64,000 nt of DNA from Lichenibacterium ramalinae (GCF_004137085.1 NZ_QYBC01000018.1:1-64000); one strand, 5' to 3'. Shown: positions 25,032 through 34,284, counted from the stretch's first letter. The notes: generated by a model not told the origin, from the letters alone. Program-made: numbers and translations.

Positions 25032-25892
25032 ATGCAGCACCATCCCGCCATCGCATCCGGCCGGACGGCCGTCATCACCGGGGGCGCCAGCGGCATCGGC
25101 CTCGCGGCCGGCAAGCGCCTGGCCGGGCTGGGCCTCAACGTGGTCCTGGCGGATCTCGCCGGCGACAGGCTCGAGGCGGCCCGGGCCGCCGTCGTGGCGG
25201 CGGCATCGGCAGCCGGCGCGCCGGACGGGGCCGCGACGGTCCGCGCCGTGCCGACCGACGTCGGCCGCATCGACGACCTGCGCGCCCTGAAGGACGCCGC
25301 CTATGGCGCGTTCGGCGACGTCGCCGTGCTGATGAACAATGCCGCCGTCAGCCCGGTCGGCAAGCCGTGGGACGCCTACGAGGACTGGCAGAGGCTCATC
25401 GCCACCAATCTGTGGGGCGTGATCAACGGCGTGCAGGCCTTCGCGCCCGCCATGCTGGCCGCCGGCAAGCCCGCCGCCATCGTCAACACCGGCTCGAAAC
25501 AGGGCATCACGACGCCGCCCGGCAACGCCGCCTACAATACCAGCAAGGCCGGCGTGAAGGTCTTCACGGAAGCGACCGCCTACGAGTTGCGCCAGACGCC
25601 CGGCTGCCCCGTGACGGCTCACCTGCTCATCCCGGGCTTCACCCACACGGGCCTGACGGGCACCGAGGAGAAGCCCGCCGCCGCCTGGACGGCCGAGCAG
25701 GTAGTAGATTTCATGCTGGCCTCGATGGCGAGCGGCGACTTCTACATCCTGTGCCCGGACAACGACGTCGACCGCGCGACGGACGAGAAGCGCATGGCCT
25801 GGGCCATCGGGGACGTCATCGAGAACCGTCCGGCGCTGTCGCGCTGGCACCCCGACCACAAGGAGGCCTTCGCACGCTTCATGGGATCCTGA
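25032..25892 (+). CDS. Short-chain dehydrogenase/reductase (SDR)
   Basis: The 286-residue NAD(P)-dependent oxidoreductase shows the classical SDR motifs: cofactor loop TGGASGIG, NNAAVS, the catalytic serine in NTGSKQG and YNTSK. It is somewhat longer than a typical 250-residue SDR because of a C-terminal extension (DNDVDRATDEKR, HPDHKEAFARF), a form seen in a group of uncharacterised proteobacterial SDRs. The substrate is unknown. GGAGACGTCCC precedes ATG 25032. The membrane-protein gene follows 165 bases later. Confidence 0.9.
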   Translation: MQHHPAIASGRTAVITGGASGIGLAAGKRLAGLGLNVVLADLAGDRLEAARAAVVAAASAAGAPDGAATVRAVPTDVGRIDDLRALKDAAYGAFGDVAVLMNNAAVSPVGKPWDAYEDWQRLIATNLWGVINGVQAFAPAMLAAGKPAAIVNTGSKQGITTPPGNAAYNTSKAGVKVFTEATAYELRQTPGCPVTAHLLIPGFTHTGLTGTEEKPAAAWTAEQVVDFMLASMASGDFYILCPDNDVDRATDEKRMAWAIGDVIENRPALSRWHPDHKEAFARFMGS

Positions 25893-26056
25893 AGCCTGCC
25901 GCGGCCGCGCCGCGCAATGGAGTCCTGAAGCCCTGCGGCTGCCGCCGGCGCCCCCCAGGATGTGAAACGCCCTCGCCTTCACGCCCGAAAGCGTGTTCAG
26001 CATGCGCCGGCCACCGCCGGCGGGGCGGACGGCGTGGCGAAGGCGACGGGACTGCG

Positions 26057-27835
26057 ATGGACGACGGGTCGACGGCAATCGCGGCGGGTCGCCGGGGCGA
26101 AGAGGCCGGACAGCGCGAGGTCGGCCCCGGCCGCCGGTCCGGCCGGCCGGCGCCGCCGCGCCAGTGGCTCGTCCGGGCGGCCGCGGCGATTTCCGCCGTC
26201 GCCGCCGCCGCCACGCTCGCCTTCACAGTCGCGACGGCCTATCGCCTCCACGTCCCGCTGCCCTACTGGGACGAGTGGTACAACATCCTGCACTTCCGCA
26301 GTTTCGCCGAAGGGCGATACGGGCTCGCCGACCTCGCCTCGCAGCACAACGAGCACCGCCTGCTGGTGCCGCGCCTGTTCTTCTTCGCCGATGAGATGGG
26401 GTTTCGCCTGTCCGGCCTCTTCGACCTGACGGTGACGTTCGTCCTGCAGGCCGCCAATGCCGCCATCCTGATCCTGCTGATGCGCCGCGGCGTGGCGCGA
26501 TCCGCACCGCGCCTGCTGCTGGTGGGCTTCGTGCTGCTCCTGCTGTTCACGCTGCGGCAGGAACAGAACTTCACCAACGGCTTCCAGCTGCAGTTCGTCG
26601 GCGTCTTCACCGCCGCCGCCCTGGCGGCGCTGGCCTATGGGGCGGCGCTGGAGCGCTTCGGCGCCGGCCGGCGCCGCGCGTCGCTGCCGTTCTTCGCCCT
26701 CGCCGCCCTGGCCTCGGCCGTGTCGGCCTATACGATGGCCAACGGCGTCATGACGGGCTTCGTCCTGGCCGTCGCGGCCCTGCTGCGCGGCGCCCCGCTG
26801 CGCGTCCCCCTCGCTACCGCGCTGCTGTCGCTGCTGCTGGCGGCGCTGTTCTTCCACGGCTACGTGCCCGGCGGCGGCAGCCTGCCGGCCGGCGAGATCC
26901 CCTCGCACCTCCTGGCCTATCCGCGCTTCGTCACCGCCTACCTCGGCAACCCGCTGGGCGACGACCTGCGGGCCGCCCAGGCGCTCGGCCTCGTCGGCCT
27001 GGGGCTCGCCGCCGCCGCGGCCTTCAGCGTCGCGACCGGGCGCCGGCGCGACGCCGAAGGCCTGGTGCTGCTCACCGTGGCGGGCTTCATCCTGGCCACC
27101 GCCGCCGTCACGGCCTACGGGCGGGTCGCGGCCGGCAGCCACCAGGCCTTCGAAAGCCGCTACGCGACACCGTCCCTGATCTTCTGGTGCGCCATCGTCC
27201 TGTTCTGGTTCCCGGCTCTGGTCCGGCCCGGCCGCGCGACGCTCGGCGCCATCGCCCTCGGCACCCTGATGCTGCTGCTCGGCCTCGCCGCCTGCTGGTC
27301 CGAGGCGACCGCCTGGCCCGCCCTCGCGGCCCGGACGGCGGCGCTGCGCCACGTGGCGGACAGCCTGCTCGCCGGCCTCTACGACGCCGAGGCGGCCGGC
27401 ACCTACGAGAACACCACCGCCGAGGAGGTGGTGGGCTTCGCCCCCTTCCTGCGCGAGCACCGGCTGGCGGTCTTCGCCGGTGCCGATTATGCGGCCCTCG
27501 GCCGGCCCCTGGAGCCGCTCGCGCCCGCCGGCAGCTGCGCGGGCACGGTCGTGGCGCGGGCCGATCCGGCGCTCGGCGCGGACGGCGTCCGCCTGTCGGG
27601 GACGGCCCGGGACGCCGCGACGCGCCGGGCCCCGACCCGTCTCTTCGTCACGGCTGCGGGGAGGGTCGTCGGCTTCGGCTCGGCCTCGGTGCCGGGCGTG
27701 CCGTCGCGGCTCTGGACCGGCTACGCCAAAGCGCGCCCGGGCGATGCCCTGCAGGCCGTGGCGCAGCGGCCGGACGGTTCGCTCTGCACCATCGGCGAGG
27801 CCGTCGTGGCATCGCCGGACCCGGCCGGGGGCTGA
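26057..27835 (+). CDS. Polytopic membrane protein, glycosyltransferase GT-C-like, function unknown
   Basis: This 592-residue protein has a basic N-terminal tail, then about eleven hydrophobic helices. The first lumenal loop, LPYWDEWYNILHFRSF, places acidic and aromatic residues where GT-C/PMT-type glycosyltransferases hold catalytic acids, followed by LASQHNEHRLLVPRLFFF. The last 140 residues are soluble, with a C-x-G-T beta-like domain. Many bacteria carry such proteins annotated only as hypothetical membrane proteins. A lipid-linked sugar transfer role is inference. ATG 26057 is chosen as the first start after the SDR that leaves a normal N-terminus. Confidence 0.72.
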   Translation: MDDGSTAIAAGRRGEEAGQREVGPGRRSGRPAPPRQWLVRAAAAISAVAAAATLAFTVATAYRLHVPLPYWDEWYNILHFRSFAEGRYGLADLASQHNEHRLLVPRLFFFADEMGFRLSGLFDLTVTFVLQAANAAILILLMRRGVARSAPRLLLVGFVLLLLFTLRQEQNFTNGFQLQFVGVFTAAALAALAYGAALERFGAGRRRASLPFFALAALASAVSAYTMANGVMTGFVLAVAALLRGAPLRVPLATALLSLLLAALFFHGYVPGGGSLPAGEIPSHLLAYPRFVTAYLGNPLGDDLRAAQALGLVGLGLAAAAAFSVATGRRRDAEGLVLLTVAGFILATAAVTAYGRVAAGSHQAFESRYATPSLIFWCAIVLFWFPALVRPGRATLGAIALGTLMLLLGLAACWSEATAWPALAARTAALRHVADSLLAGLYDAEAAGTYENTTAEEVVGFAPFLREHRLAVFAGADYAALGRPLEPLAPAGSCAGTVVARADPALGADGVRLSGTARDAATRRAPTRLFVTAAGRVVGFGSASVPGVPSRLWTGYAKARPGDALQAVAQRPDGSLCTIGEAVVASPDPAGG

Positions 27836-27946
27836 GGCCGCGGGGATGGATGGCCCTTGCTCCCAGACGAAGCGGCATCGCCGCCCGTCATCCCGGGAGC
27901 ATCAGGCGCGGGTCCATGACGTGATCGACCCCGACCGCAGCGCGGC

Positions 27947-28966
27947 TCAGCGCGCGGCGGCCTCGGGCACCGGCAGCGCGGCATGGGGGGCGACCGCGCC
28001 CCGGCCCATGCGCTCCGCCACGGCCGCGATGGCGTCGACCACGACCGCTGGGTCGGACCATTGCGGGGAGTGACCCCGTCCGGGCAGCAGCGCGATGGTG
28101 GTGCCGGGGAGTTCGCGCACCAGCCGCTCGGCGTGGAAGGAGGCCGGCACGATGCCGTCGCTGTCGCCCGCCACGATGGCGACCGGGACCGCGATGCCGG
28201 GCAGGCGCGGGCCGAGCCCGGTGACGAAGGCGTGCAGGTGGAACACGTCCGTCGCGTTGTTCTCGAACTCGGCGGGCCGCAGCACCAGCGCCACGCCCGT
28301 GAGGGCGGCGAAGTCCGGCGGCGGCGCCTGGGGGGTGAAGACCGAGGCGATGCCGGCCGGCATCAGCAGCTGGCCGAACGGCATGGTCAGGATGTGGGTG
28401 AAGGCCGGGCCGAGCCAGCGCGACGCCGCCGGCCCGTAGTACCATTCGATGCCGGTCGGCCACGGATAGAGCACGGGCGACAGCAGCACGATGCCGCCGG
28501 TGACGTCGCGGTGGTCGAGCGCGAAGACCGCCGCCAAGGCCCCGCTCCAGCTGTGGCCCACCATGATGGCGTCGGACACGTCGAGGCGCTTCAGCCCGGC
28601 CGCGATGAGGTCGGCCTGGCGCGCGGGCGAGGAGTCGGGCTCCTCGCCGCCGGGCCGATCGCTCCAGCCATGGCCGGGCCGGTCGAAGGCGAGGACGCGG
28701 AAGCCGAGCGCGGCCAGACGGTCGCCGATCGGCACCATCAGGTCGGCCTGGTTGCCGCTGGCGCCGTGCAGCAGCACCACGGTGCCCCGGGCAGGGCCCG
28801 CCGGAACGCGCTCGGTATAGTGCAGCCGGGCGCCCGGGCCCACGGCGACGAAGCGGCCGCGCGGCGGGAATCGCCGCTCGATGACGCCCGTCTGCCAGAA
28901 CGTGTAGAGCCAGCCACCGGCCGCGAGGAGCAGGACGGCGACGGCGAGGCCGATCGGGATCTTCAT
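27947..28966 (-). CDS. Membrane-anchored alpha/beta hydrolase
   Basis: The 339-residue protein opens with one membrane anchor (IPIGLAVAVLLLAAGGWLY). A canonical alpha/beta hydrolase fold follows: VLLHGASGN, FDRPGHGWS, nucleophile S139 in VGHSWSG, acid in AGDSDGIVP and histidine in GRGHSPQW. It is likely an esterase or lipase acting at the periplasmic or inner-membrane face; the substrate is not determined. It ends convergently with the membrane protein, about 110 bases away. The TPR gene lies 34 bases downstream on the same strand, so they may form an operon. Confidence 0.88.
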   Translation of the reverse strand: MKIPIGLAVAVLLLAAGGWLYTFWQTGVIERRFPPRGRFVAVGPGARLHYTERVPAGPARGTVVLLHGASGNQADLMVPIGDRLAALGFRVLAFDRPGHGWSDRPGGEEPDSSPARQADLIAAGLKRLDVSDAIMVGHSWSGALAAVFALDHRDVTGGIVLLSPVLYPWPTGIEWYYGPAASRWLGPAFTHILTMPFGQLLMPAGIASVFTPQAPPPDFAALTGVALVLRPAEFENNATDVFHLHAFVTGLGPRLPGIAVPVAIVAGDSDGIVPASFHAERLVRELPGTTIALLPGRGHSPQWSDPAVVVDAIAAVAERMGRGAVAPHAALPVPEAAAR

Positions 28967-29000
28967 CGGGCCGGATCCGGCACCGGCGGGCGCGGAGCCG

Positions 29001-29750
29001 TCAAAGGTCCTGCCCTTCCACCGTCGGGGCCAGCTTGTCGACGGCCTTTCGCACGTCGCCGTCCTGCGGATAGACGGCGAGGGCGCGGCGCAGCGCCTTC
29101 AGGGCGGCGGCGTCCTCGCCGTGCCGCTCCAGGATGAAACCCATGCCGCTCAGCGCCCCGAAATGGCGGGGCTCCAGCACCAGCACGTGGCTGATGTCCT
29201 CCATGGAGCCGGTGTCGTCGTTCTCGAGGAAGCGCAGCGTGGCGCGCTTGTTCCAGGCTTCCGCCCAGCCGGGCGCGAGGTCGATGATCTTGTCGAGAAG
29301 CGCCGCCGCGACGTCGCGACGGTCGCCGTTCATCGCCGCGACCGCGCGCGTCATCAGCAGGTCCGCCGTGTCGGACCCCGATTCCATCCAAAGCCGTTCC
29401 ACCATGCCGGCGACGGCGTGGGCTTCGGCCTCGTCCTGCGCCCTGGCGAGGCGGCCGAGCAGCTTGTCCAGCGCTTCGGCGCGGGTCGGCGCCCGATCGG
29501 GCTTCGGCGCCGTAACCTCGGCCGCATCGGCGCCCGGCGGGCCGGGCCGGTCGGGCGCCCCGTCGGACCCGGGCAGGGGGCGCCCCGGCCGCGCCTGCAG
29601 GCCGGGGAGGGGCGGGACGATGTCGCCGAGGCCGCGGCGGAAGAACGGGAGCGGCGCGCCGGGCCCGCCGGGATCGGGGGCGGCGGCGACCGGCACGGCG
29701 ACGGGGAGAAAGGCCGCCAATGCGGCGCCGATGGTCATGCGATAGCCCAT
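29001..29750 (-). CDS. Exported TPR-repeat protein
   Basis: From ATG 29750 this is a 249-residue protein. A signal-like N-terminus (MTIGAALAAFLPVAVPVAAA) precedes a Pro/Gly-rich linker to about residue 95. Helical pairs with TPR spacing follow (AWNKRATLRFLENDDTGSM, HFGALSGMGFILERHGEDA, LKALRRALAVYPQDGDVRK). TPR domains mediate protein contacts, so a periplasmic scaffold role is inferred. The frame extends upstream to 29813 without signal-peptide quality, so the shorter start is preferred. Confidence 0.82.
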   Translation of the reverse strand: MGYRMTIGAALAAFLPVAVPVAAAPDPGGPGAPLPFFRRGLGDIVPPLPGLQARPGRPLPGSDGAPDRPGPPGADAAEVTAPKPDRAPTRAEALDKLLGRLARAQDEAEAHAVAGMVERLWMESGSDTADLLMTRAVAAMNGDRRDVAAALLDKIIDLAPGWAEAWNKRATLRFLENDDTGSMEDISHVLVLEPRHFGALSGMGFILERHGEDAAALKALRRALAVYPQDGDVRKAVDKLAPTVEGQDL

Positions 29751-29848
29751 CGCCCCAAGATAGGGAGGAGGTGCCACCCCGTCAAAGACGGGGCCGGCGG
29801 CGAAACCCCGCAAGGCGGCGCCCCGACGACGAGACCCCCGAACGACGA

Positions 29849-29874
29849 AACCCCGGAACGGGCGTTCCGGGGTT
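29849..29874 (-). terminator. Intrinsic terminator after rpmJ
   Basis: AACCCCGGAAC (29849-29859) and GTTCCGGGGTT (29864-29874) form a perfect 11 bp stem with a four-base loop. Read on the minus strand it follows the rpmJ stop by about 30 bases and is followed by TTTCGTCG, a short U-rich tail. Confidence 0.7.
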
Positions 29875-29903
29875 CGTCAGGACGTCACGGTCGCGAAACG
29901 CGT

Positions 29904-30029
29904 TCAGCCCTGGCGGGCCTTGTAGCGCTTCTGGGTCTTGTTGATGATGTAGACCCGGCCCTTGCGGCGCACGAGCTGGTTGTCGCGGTGACGTCCGCGG
30001 AGCGACTTCAAGGAATTGCGGACCTTCAT
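29904..30029 (-). CDS. rpmJ: Ribosomal protein L36, cysteine-less type
   Basis: This 41-residue gene reads [18 protein letters not shown], then [21 protein letters not shown]. It matches bL36 in length, basic charge and order, and is the longer paralogue type (YkgO-like) in which the C-x2-C...C-x4-H zinc ligands are absent. This form is the usual L36 of many Alphaproteobacteria. It is a component of the large ribosomal subunit. It is followed by a clear terminator and preceded by a hairpin with a U-tract at 30043-30072, so it is a single-gene unit. Confidence 0.93.
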   Translation of the reverse strand: MKVRNSLKSLRGRHRDNQLVRRKGRVYIINKTQKRYKARQG

Positions 30030-30052
30030 CACAGCACCCGATCAAAAGAAAG

Positions 30053-30072
30053 GCGGCGGGATAACCCGCCGC
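30053..30072 (-). terminator. Hairpin with U-tract between the reductase gene and rpmJ
   Basis: GCGGCGGG (30053-30060) and CCCGCCGC (30065-30072) make an 8 bp GC stem with loop ATAA. On the minus strand the right-hand product is followed by CTTTCTTTT (30052-30044), a proper U-rich tail. It lies 75 bases after the reductase stop and 14 to 24 bases before the rpmJ start. It can terminate the reductase transcript or act as an attenuator in an rpmJ leader. Confidence 0.65.
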
Positions 30073-30147
30073 GTCTGCCGCTGCTATGCCCGATCGCGCG
30101 GCCGCGATCAAGCCCCAAGATGGTGCCGGGAGCGCGGCACCCGCCGC

Positions 30148-31209
30148 TCAGGCGGCGTCGAGCGCCGGATAGTCCGTGTAGCCCTCGGGGCCCGACCCAT
30201 AGAAGGTTTCGGGCTTGGGGGCGTTCAGCGGGGCGTCCTCGCGGAAGCGGCGCACGAGGTCCGGGTTGGCGATGTAGAGCTTGCCGAACGCGACCGCATC
30301 GGCCTCGTTGTCGGCCAGCACCCGCACGGCATCGGCCTTCGAGAAGAGCTCGTTCTCGATATAGAGGCCGCCGAAGGCGCGCTTGATCGCCGCCCCGAGG
30401 CTGTCGTCGCCGAGCTTCTCACGGGCGCAGATGAAGGCGACCTTCCGGGCCCCGAGTTCGCGCGCCACGTAGGTGAAGGTGCCGAGCGGGTCGGAATCGC
30501 CCATGTCGTGCGCGTCGCGCCGCGGCGCCAGATGCATGCCGACGCGCTCCGCACCCCAGACCGCGATGCAGGCGTCCGTCACTTCCAGCATCAGCCGGGC
30601 CCGGTTCTCGATCGGCCCGCCGTAATCGTCGTCGCGCAGGTTGGTCTTGTCCTGCAGGAACTGGTCCAGCAGGTACCCGTTGGCGCCGTGGACCTCGACC
30701 CCGTCGAAGCCCGCCCGCTTGGCGTTCTCGGCACCCCTGCGGTAGGCCGCCACGACGCCCGGGATCTCGGCGATCTCCAGAGCGCGCGGGGTTTCAAATG
30801 CCTTCGTGGGCCGCACCAGGCTGACGTGGCCGGCGGGCTTCACGGCGCTCGGCGCCACGGGGAGGCGGCCGCCGAGATAGCTCGGGTCCGAGATGCGGCC
30901 GACGTGCCAGAGCTGCATGAAGATGCGGCCACCCGCCTCGTGCACGGCTTGGCTCACGAGCTTCCAGCCCTCGACCTGTTCGTCCGACCAGATGCCGGGC
31001 GTGTCGGGATAACCGACGCCCTCGTCGGTGACGCTGGTGGCTTCGGACAGGATCAGCCCGGCCGTGGCGCGCTGGCGGTAATAGTCCGCCATCAGCGCGT
31101 TGGGGACGCGTCCGCCGCCGCCGGCGCGGCAGCGCGTCAGGGGCGCCATCACGATGCGGTTCGGCAGGCGGAGGTCGCCGATGGTGAGGGGATCGAAGAG
31201 GTCGGCCAA
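30148..31209 (-). CDS. nemA: Old yellow enzyme-family alkene/ene reductase
   Basis: This 353-residue FMN enzyme has FDPLTIGDLRLPNRIVMAPL, the FMN-binding start of the family. HGANGYLLDQFL carries the substrate-anion His/Asn pair (H-x-x-N), and GGLYIENEL and FGKLYIANPDLVRR are the C-terminal FMN-phosphate region. NAD(P)H-dependent reduction of activated alkenes, N-ethylmaleimide or nitro esters is expected by family. Length and motifs match NemA-type proteins, though paralogues make the exact name less certain. ATG 31209 follows GGGAGACC. Confidence 0.92.
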   Translation of the reverse strand: MADLFDPLTIGDLRLPNRIVMAPLTRCRAGGGGRVPNALMADYYRQRATAGLILSEATSVTDEGVGYPDTPGIWSDEQVEGWKLVSQAVHEAGGRIFMQLWHVGRISDPSYLGGRLPVAPSAVKPAGHVSLVRPTKAFETPRALEIAEIPGVVAAYRRGAENAKRAGFDGVEVHGANGYLLDQFLQDKTNLRDDDYGGPIENRARLMLEVTDACIAVWGAERVGMHLAPRRDAHDMGDSDPLGTFTYVARELGARKVAFICAREKLGDDSLGAAIKRAFGGLYIENELFSKADAVRVLADNEADAVAFGKLYIANPDLVRRFREDAPLNAPKPETFYGSGPEGYTDYPALDAA

Positions 31210-31311
31210 GCTGGTCTCCCGGCAAAAGGGTGGCAGGTCGGCCGAGACATGGGGATGCCATCGCGCAGGGTAAGGCCGCGCTCAAGCCCGCAGGGCAGCC
31301 CTGCGCGGCCG

Positions 31312-31929
31312 TCAGGGCTTGAGCACCTGCTTGCTGTCGACCGTCGAATCGGCCTTCAGCCGGTAGACGATCGGCACGCCGGTCTCGAGCTCGACGCCGA
31401 CGATGCCCTCGGGAGACAGCCCGTCCAGCACCATGATGAGCGCGCGAAGCGAGTTGCCGTGCGCCGCCACCAGCACCTTTTGGCCCGACAGGACGCGCGG
31501 CAGGATGCGCTGGTTGTAGTAGGGCAGGGCGCGCGCCACGGTGTCGCGCAGGCTTTCGCCGCCGGGCGGATTGATGTCGTAGGAGCGGCGCCAGACGTGG
31601 ACTTGGTCGGCGCCCCACTTCTCGCGGGCCTCGTCCTTGTTGAGGCCCGACAGGTCGCCGTAGTCGCGCTCGTTCAAGGCCTTATCGGCGATCGTGTCCA
31701 GCCCCTCCTGGCCCACCTCGCCGAGCACGAGGCGGCAGGTGTGCTGGGCCCGGCCAAGGGCGGAGGTGAAGGCGACGTCGAAGGGGCCGACGCCCTTCAG
31801 CGCGCGGCCGCCGGCCTTGGCCTCCTCGATGCCCTTCGGCGTCAGCTCCGGGTCCTTCCAGCCGGTGAAGAGGTTCTTCAGGTTCCAGTCGGACTGGCCG
31901 TGGCGGATGAGGACGAGCAGGCGGTCCAT
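31312..31929 (-). CDS. gpmA: 2,3-bisphosphoglycerate-dependent phosphoglycerate mutase
   Basis: The 205-residue glycolytic enzyme interconverts 3- and 2-phosphoglycerate. RHGQSDWN near the start holds the phosphorylated histidine (H10). [10 protein letters not shown] carries the catalytic glutamate and the late [10 protein letters not shown] the second histidine. It is shorter than the roughly 250-residue E. coli GpmA, as usual for alphaproteobacterial forms. It starts a few bases after the dapB stop (ATG 31929; ATG 31941 is an alternative), indicating an operon dapB-gpmA. Confidence 0.94.
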   Translation of the reverse strand: MDRLLVLIRHGQSDWNLKNLFTGWKDPELTPKGIEEAKAGGRALKGVGPFDVAFTSALGRAQHTCRLVLGEVGQEGLDTIADKALNERDYGDLSGLNKDEAREKWGADQVHVWRRSYDINPPGGESLRDTVARALPYYNQRILPRVLSGQKVLVAAHGNSLRALIMVLDGLSPEGIVGVELETGVPIVYRLKADSTVDSKQVLKP

Positions 31930-31954
31930 GGGGGATCCCATCGCTGGTTCGGGG

Positions 31955-32770
31955 TCAGGAGGCGGCAAGGTCGAGCACGTCGGCCATGCTGTAAAGCCCG
32001 GGCCGGCGCCCCCGCGCCCACAGCGCCGCCTTCACGGCGCCGCGGGCGAAGAGCGAGCGGTCCTCGGCGCGGTGGTTGAGCTCGATGCGCTCGCCGTCGC
32101 CGGCGAAGACGACCGAATGCTCGCCCACCACGGTGCCGCCGCGCAGGGCCGCGAAGCCGATGGTGCCGGCTTCGCGCGCGCCCGTGATGCCGTCGCGACC
32201 CCGCACGGCCGCCTCGGCGAGGCTGGTGCCGCGGCCCTCGGCGGCGGCTTCGCCGAGGAGCAGCGCGGTGCCCGAGGGGGCGTCGACCTTGCCGCGATGG
32301 TGCATCTCGGCGATCTCGATGTCCCACTCGGTGCCGAGCGTCCGCGCGGCGCGGCGCACCAGGGCGGCGAGGAGGTTGACGCCGAGGCTCATGTTGCCCG
32401 ACCGCACCAGGGGGGCATGGCGCGCCGCGGCCTCGAGCCGGGCGAGATCGGCGGCGACGAGCCCCGTCGTGCCGATGACGTGGGCGATGCGGGCCTGGGC
32501 CGCCAGCATGGCGAAATGCACCGTGGCGTCGGGCAGGGTGAAGTCGAGCACGCCGTCGGCGGCCACGAAGGCTTCGAGCGGGTCCTCCGTCACCGGGACC
32601 CCGATGGGGCCGAGGCCCGCCAGCATGCCGGCATCCTGGCCGAGCGCGGGAGACCCGGCGCGCGCCAGCGCGGCCGACAGCATCACGCCCGGCGTCGCCT
32701 GGACGGCCGCCACCAGCATGCGACCCATCCGGCCGCCGGCTCCGGTGACGACGAGCCGCATGTCCGACAT
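31955..32770 (-). CDS. dapB: 4-hydroxy-tetrahydrodipicolinate reductase
   Basis: The 271-residue enzyme of lysine/diaminopimelate synthesis shows the cofactor loop [12 protein letters not shown]. The catalytic segment [15 protein letters not shown] has H157, H158 and K161. DFTLPDA and IGTTG occur at the expected places. It reduces the cyclised product of aspartate semialdehyde and pyruvate with NAD(P)H. Length matches the family. ATG 32770 is the first of a strong N-terminus. It lies directly upstream of gpmA on the minus strand. Confidence 0.95.
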   Translation of the reverse strand: MSDMRLVVTGAGGRMGRMLVAAVQATPGVMLSAALARAGSPALGQDAGMLAGLGPIGVPVTEDPLEAFVAADGVLDFTLPDATVHFAMLAAQARIAHVIGTTGLVAADLARLEAAARHAPLVRSGNMSLGVNLLAALVRRAARTLGTEWDIEIAEMHHRGKVDAPSGTALLLGEAAAEGRGTSLAEAAVRGRDGITGAREAGTIGFAALRGGTVVGEHSVVFAGDGERIELNHRAEDRSLFARGAVKAALWARGRRPGLYSMADVLDLAAS

Positions 32771-32815
32771 GGTTTGGATCTCCCGCGCGCCGTGGAATGC
32801 GGCCGAGCGCGGGTC

Positions 32816-32920
32816 TTAGAGCAGGATCGCCTTTCGTGGAATCGCCTTGACGATGGCAAGCCGACGGCACCGGACACGATCGGCGAGCGAGGTCGCCGAA
32901 GGCGACGGGGCTCCGGAGCA
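32816..32920 (-). repeat. Interspersed palindromic repeat, copy 3 (inverted, degenerate)
   Basis: TTAGAGCAGGATCGCCTTTC at one end and GAGGTCGCCGAAGGCGACGGG at the other match the copy at 47253-47358 in order and orientation, and the 23250 copy when inverted. The central stem has diverged (AATCGCCTTGACGATGGCAA). It lies upstream of dapB and overlaps the end of a doubtful short gene. Confidence 0.55.
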
Positions 32921-33160
32921 GACCGCGGCGAGGCATGGGAGGCACCGATCGCGCCTCGACCGCTGCAGCCCCACCGCCTTGCGCAGGGGTTCGGCCATGC
33001 GCTCGCGCCAGTCCGGCCCGTCGGCGCGGAAGGCCACCACGTCGCCGGGCAGGTCGCGGTCGACGTGCTCGCGGCTCGTGGCCAGCGCGGCGGACATGGC
33101 GGCCCGGCCCTCGGCTTCGCCGACCACGCGCCCGCCGAACCGCCACGCGACGAGCGACAT
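32816..33160 (-). pseudogene. Possible short gene whose 3' end runs into a repeat
   Basis: A frame from ATG 33160 has plausible protein composition for about 70 residues (SLVAWRFGGRVVGEAEGRAA, REHVDRDLPGDVVAF, DWRERMAEPLRKAVGL). It then becomes Arg/Cys/Ser-rich as it enters the palindromic repeat and stops at 32816. This may be an intact small gene, a gene truncated by insertion of the repeat, or a chance frame. No family is recognised. The 450-base gap between bolA and dapB otherwise holds only the repeat. Confidence 0.3.
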
Positions 33161-33219
33161 GGCGGCACTCGGACCGGCGACCACGGACGAAGCCTGGAAA
33201 AGGTCGATGCCCCGCCCCG

Positions 33220-33498
33220 TCAGCGCCCCGCCTCGCCCGGCGCCCACGCCTCGATGGCGAGGGCGTGGATGCCGTCGGGGCGCAGTTCGTCGGCCAGCAG
33301 CGCGTTGATGGCGCGGTGGCGGTCGACGCGGCTGCGGCCCGCGAAGGCTTCCGCCGTCACCCGCACGCGGAAATGCGACTCGCCCGAGGGCCGCGAGCCC
33401 ATGTGGCCGGCGTGCTGGTGGGACTCGTCGAGCACTTCGAGCGCCTCGGGTCGGAGTTCCCGGGTCAGCGTCGCCACGATTCTGTCCTTAACGGTCAT
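33220..33498 (-). CDS. bolA: BolA-family protein
   Basis: This 92-residue protein has the BolA core: LDESHQHAGH in the loop that, with a partner glutaredoxin, can bind an Fe-S cluster; ESHFRVRVTAEAF; and the helix RSRVDRHRAINALLADEL. It belongs to the BolA/IbaG group linked to iron-sulphur handling and stress. It is divergent from the J-domain gene, with about 100 bases between; this bolA/J-domain/cobS order is common in Hyphomicrobiales. ATG 33498 is clear. Confidence 0.9.
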   Translation of the reverse strand: MTVKDRIVATLTRELRPEALEVLDESHQHAGHMGSRPSGESHFRVRVTAEAFAGRSRVDRHRAINALLADELRPDGIHALAIEAWAPGEAGR

Positions 33499-33596
33499 GA
33501 TACCAAATCCTCGGCAGGCAAGGGTTGCGGGGCGGGGCAGGGATGCGTCGCGGCCCGCCTTGCGACGCCCGCGATCTCCCCCATAATAGGCCGGTG

Positions 33597-34226
33597 ATGA
33601 ACCTCAACTCGCACCATTTCGATCGCATCCGCTCCAAAAGCGCGGGCAAGAGCGGCAAGGCCGCCGCCGTGCCGTCGACGACGCCGTGCGATCACCCGGG
33701 TTGCGACAAGGCGGGCGACTTCCGCGCGCCGCAGGGGCGCGACCGCGAGGGCCAATATTTCTGCTTCTGCATCGATCACGTGCGGGAGTACAATGCCACC
33801 TACGATTATTTCAGCGGCATGAGCGACGACGCCGTCGCCCGCTACCAGAAGGAGGCCCTGGTCGGCCATCGGCCGACCTGGAACATGGGGGTCAACCGCG
33901 CCGCCGGCGAGGCGGGATCGCCCGACGACCTCCATCCCGACAGCCTCGGCATCTTCCGGGCGCGCGCCCGGCAGGGGCAGGCCGAGGCGCCGCGCCGCCC
34001 GCGCTATTCCATCGCCACCACCAAGGCCCTGACCACGATGGGGCTCGACGACACGGCGGATGCTGCCGCCGTGAAGGCCCGCTACAAGCAGTTGGTCAAG
34101 CAATTGCATCCCGACGCCAACGGCGGCGATCGGTCCAGCGAAGACAAATTGCGCGACATCATCCGCGCCTATAACTTCCTCAAGACCATCAAGCTTTCGC
34201 CACCGGGCGCCGCGGCGTCCCGGTAA
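33597..34226 (+). CDS. J-domain (DnaJ-like) protein
   Basis: The 209-residue protein has a C-terminal J domain: [22 protein letters not shown] in [10 protein letters not shown], then [10 protein letters not shown]. The HPD tripeptide stimulates Hsp70 ATPase. The N-terminal half has a C-x4-C / C-F-C pair ([18 protein letters not shown]) followed by HVREYN, a pattern seen in this alphaproteobacterial family and possibly metal binding. It lies 58 bases before cobS; a chaperone role in assembling that complex is inference from position only. Confidence 0.88.
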   Translation: MNLNSHHFDRIRSKSAGKSGKAAAVPSTTPCDHPGCDKAGDFRAPQGRDREGQYFCFCIDHVREYNATYDYFSGMSDDAVARYQKEALVGHRPTWNMGVNRAAGEAGSPDDLHPDSLGIFRARARQGQAEAPRRPRYSIATTKALTTMGLDDTADAAAVKARYKQLVKQLHPDANGGDRSSEDKLRDIIRAYNFLKTIKLSPPGAAASR

Positions 34227-34284
34227 AACCCCAAGAAGCCCAGGAGCGGGCGCCGCACCCTCGCGGGGCGGGCTCGGAGGATCG

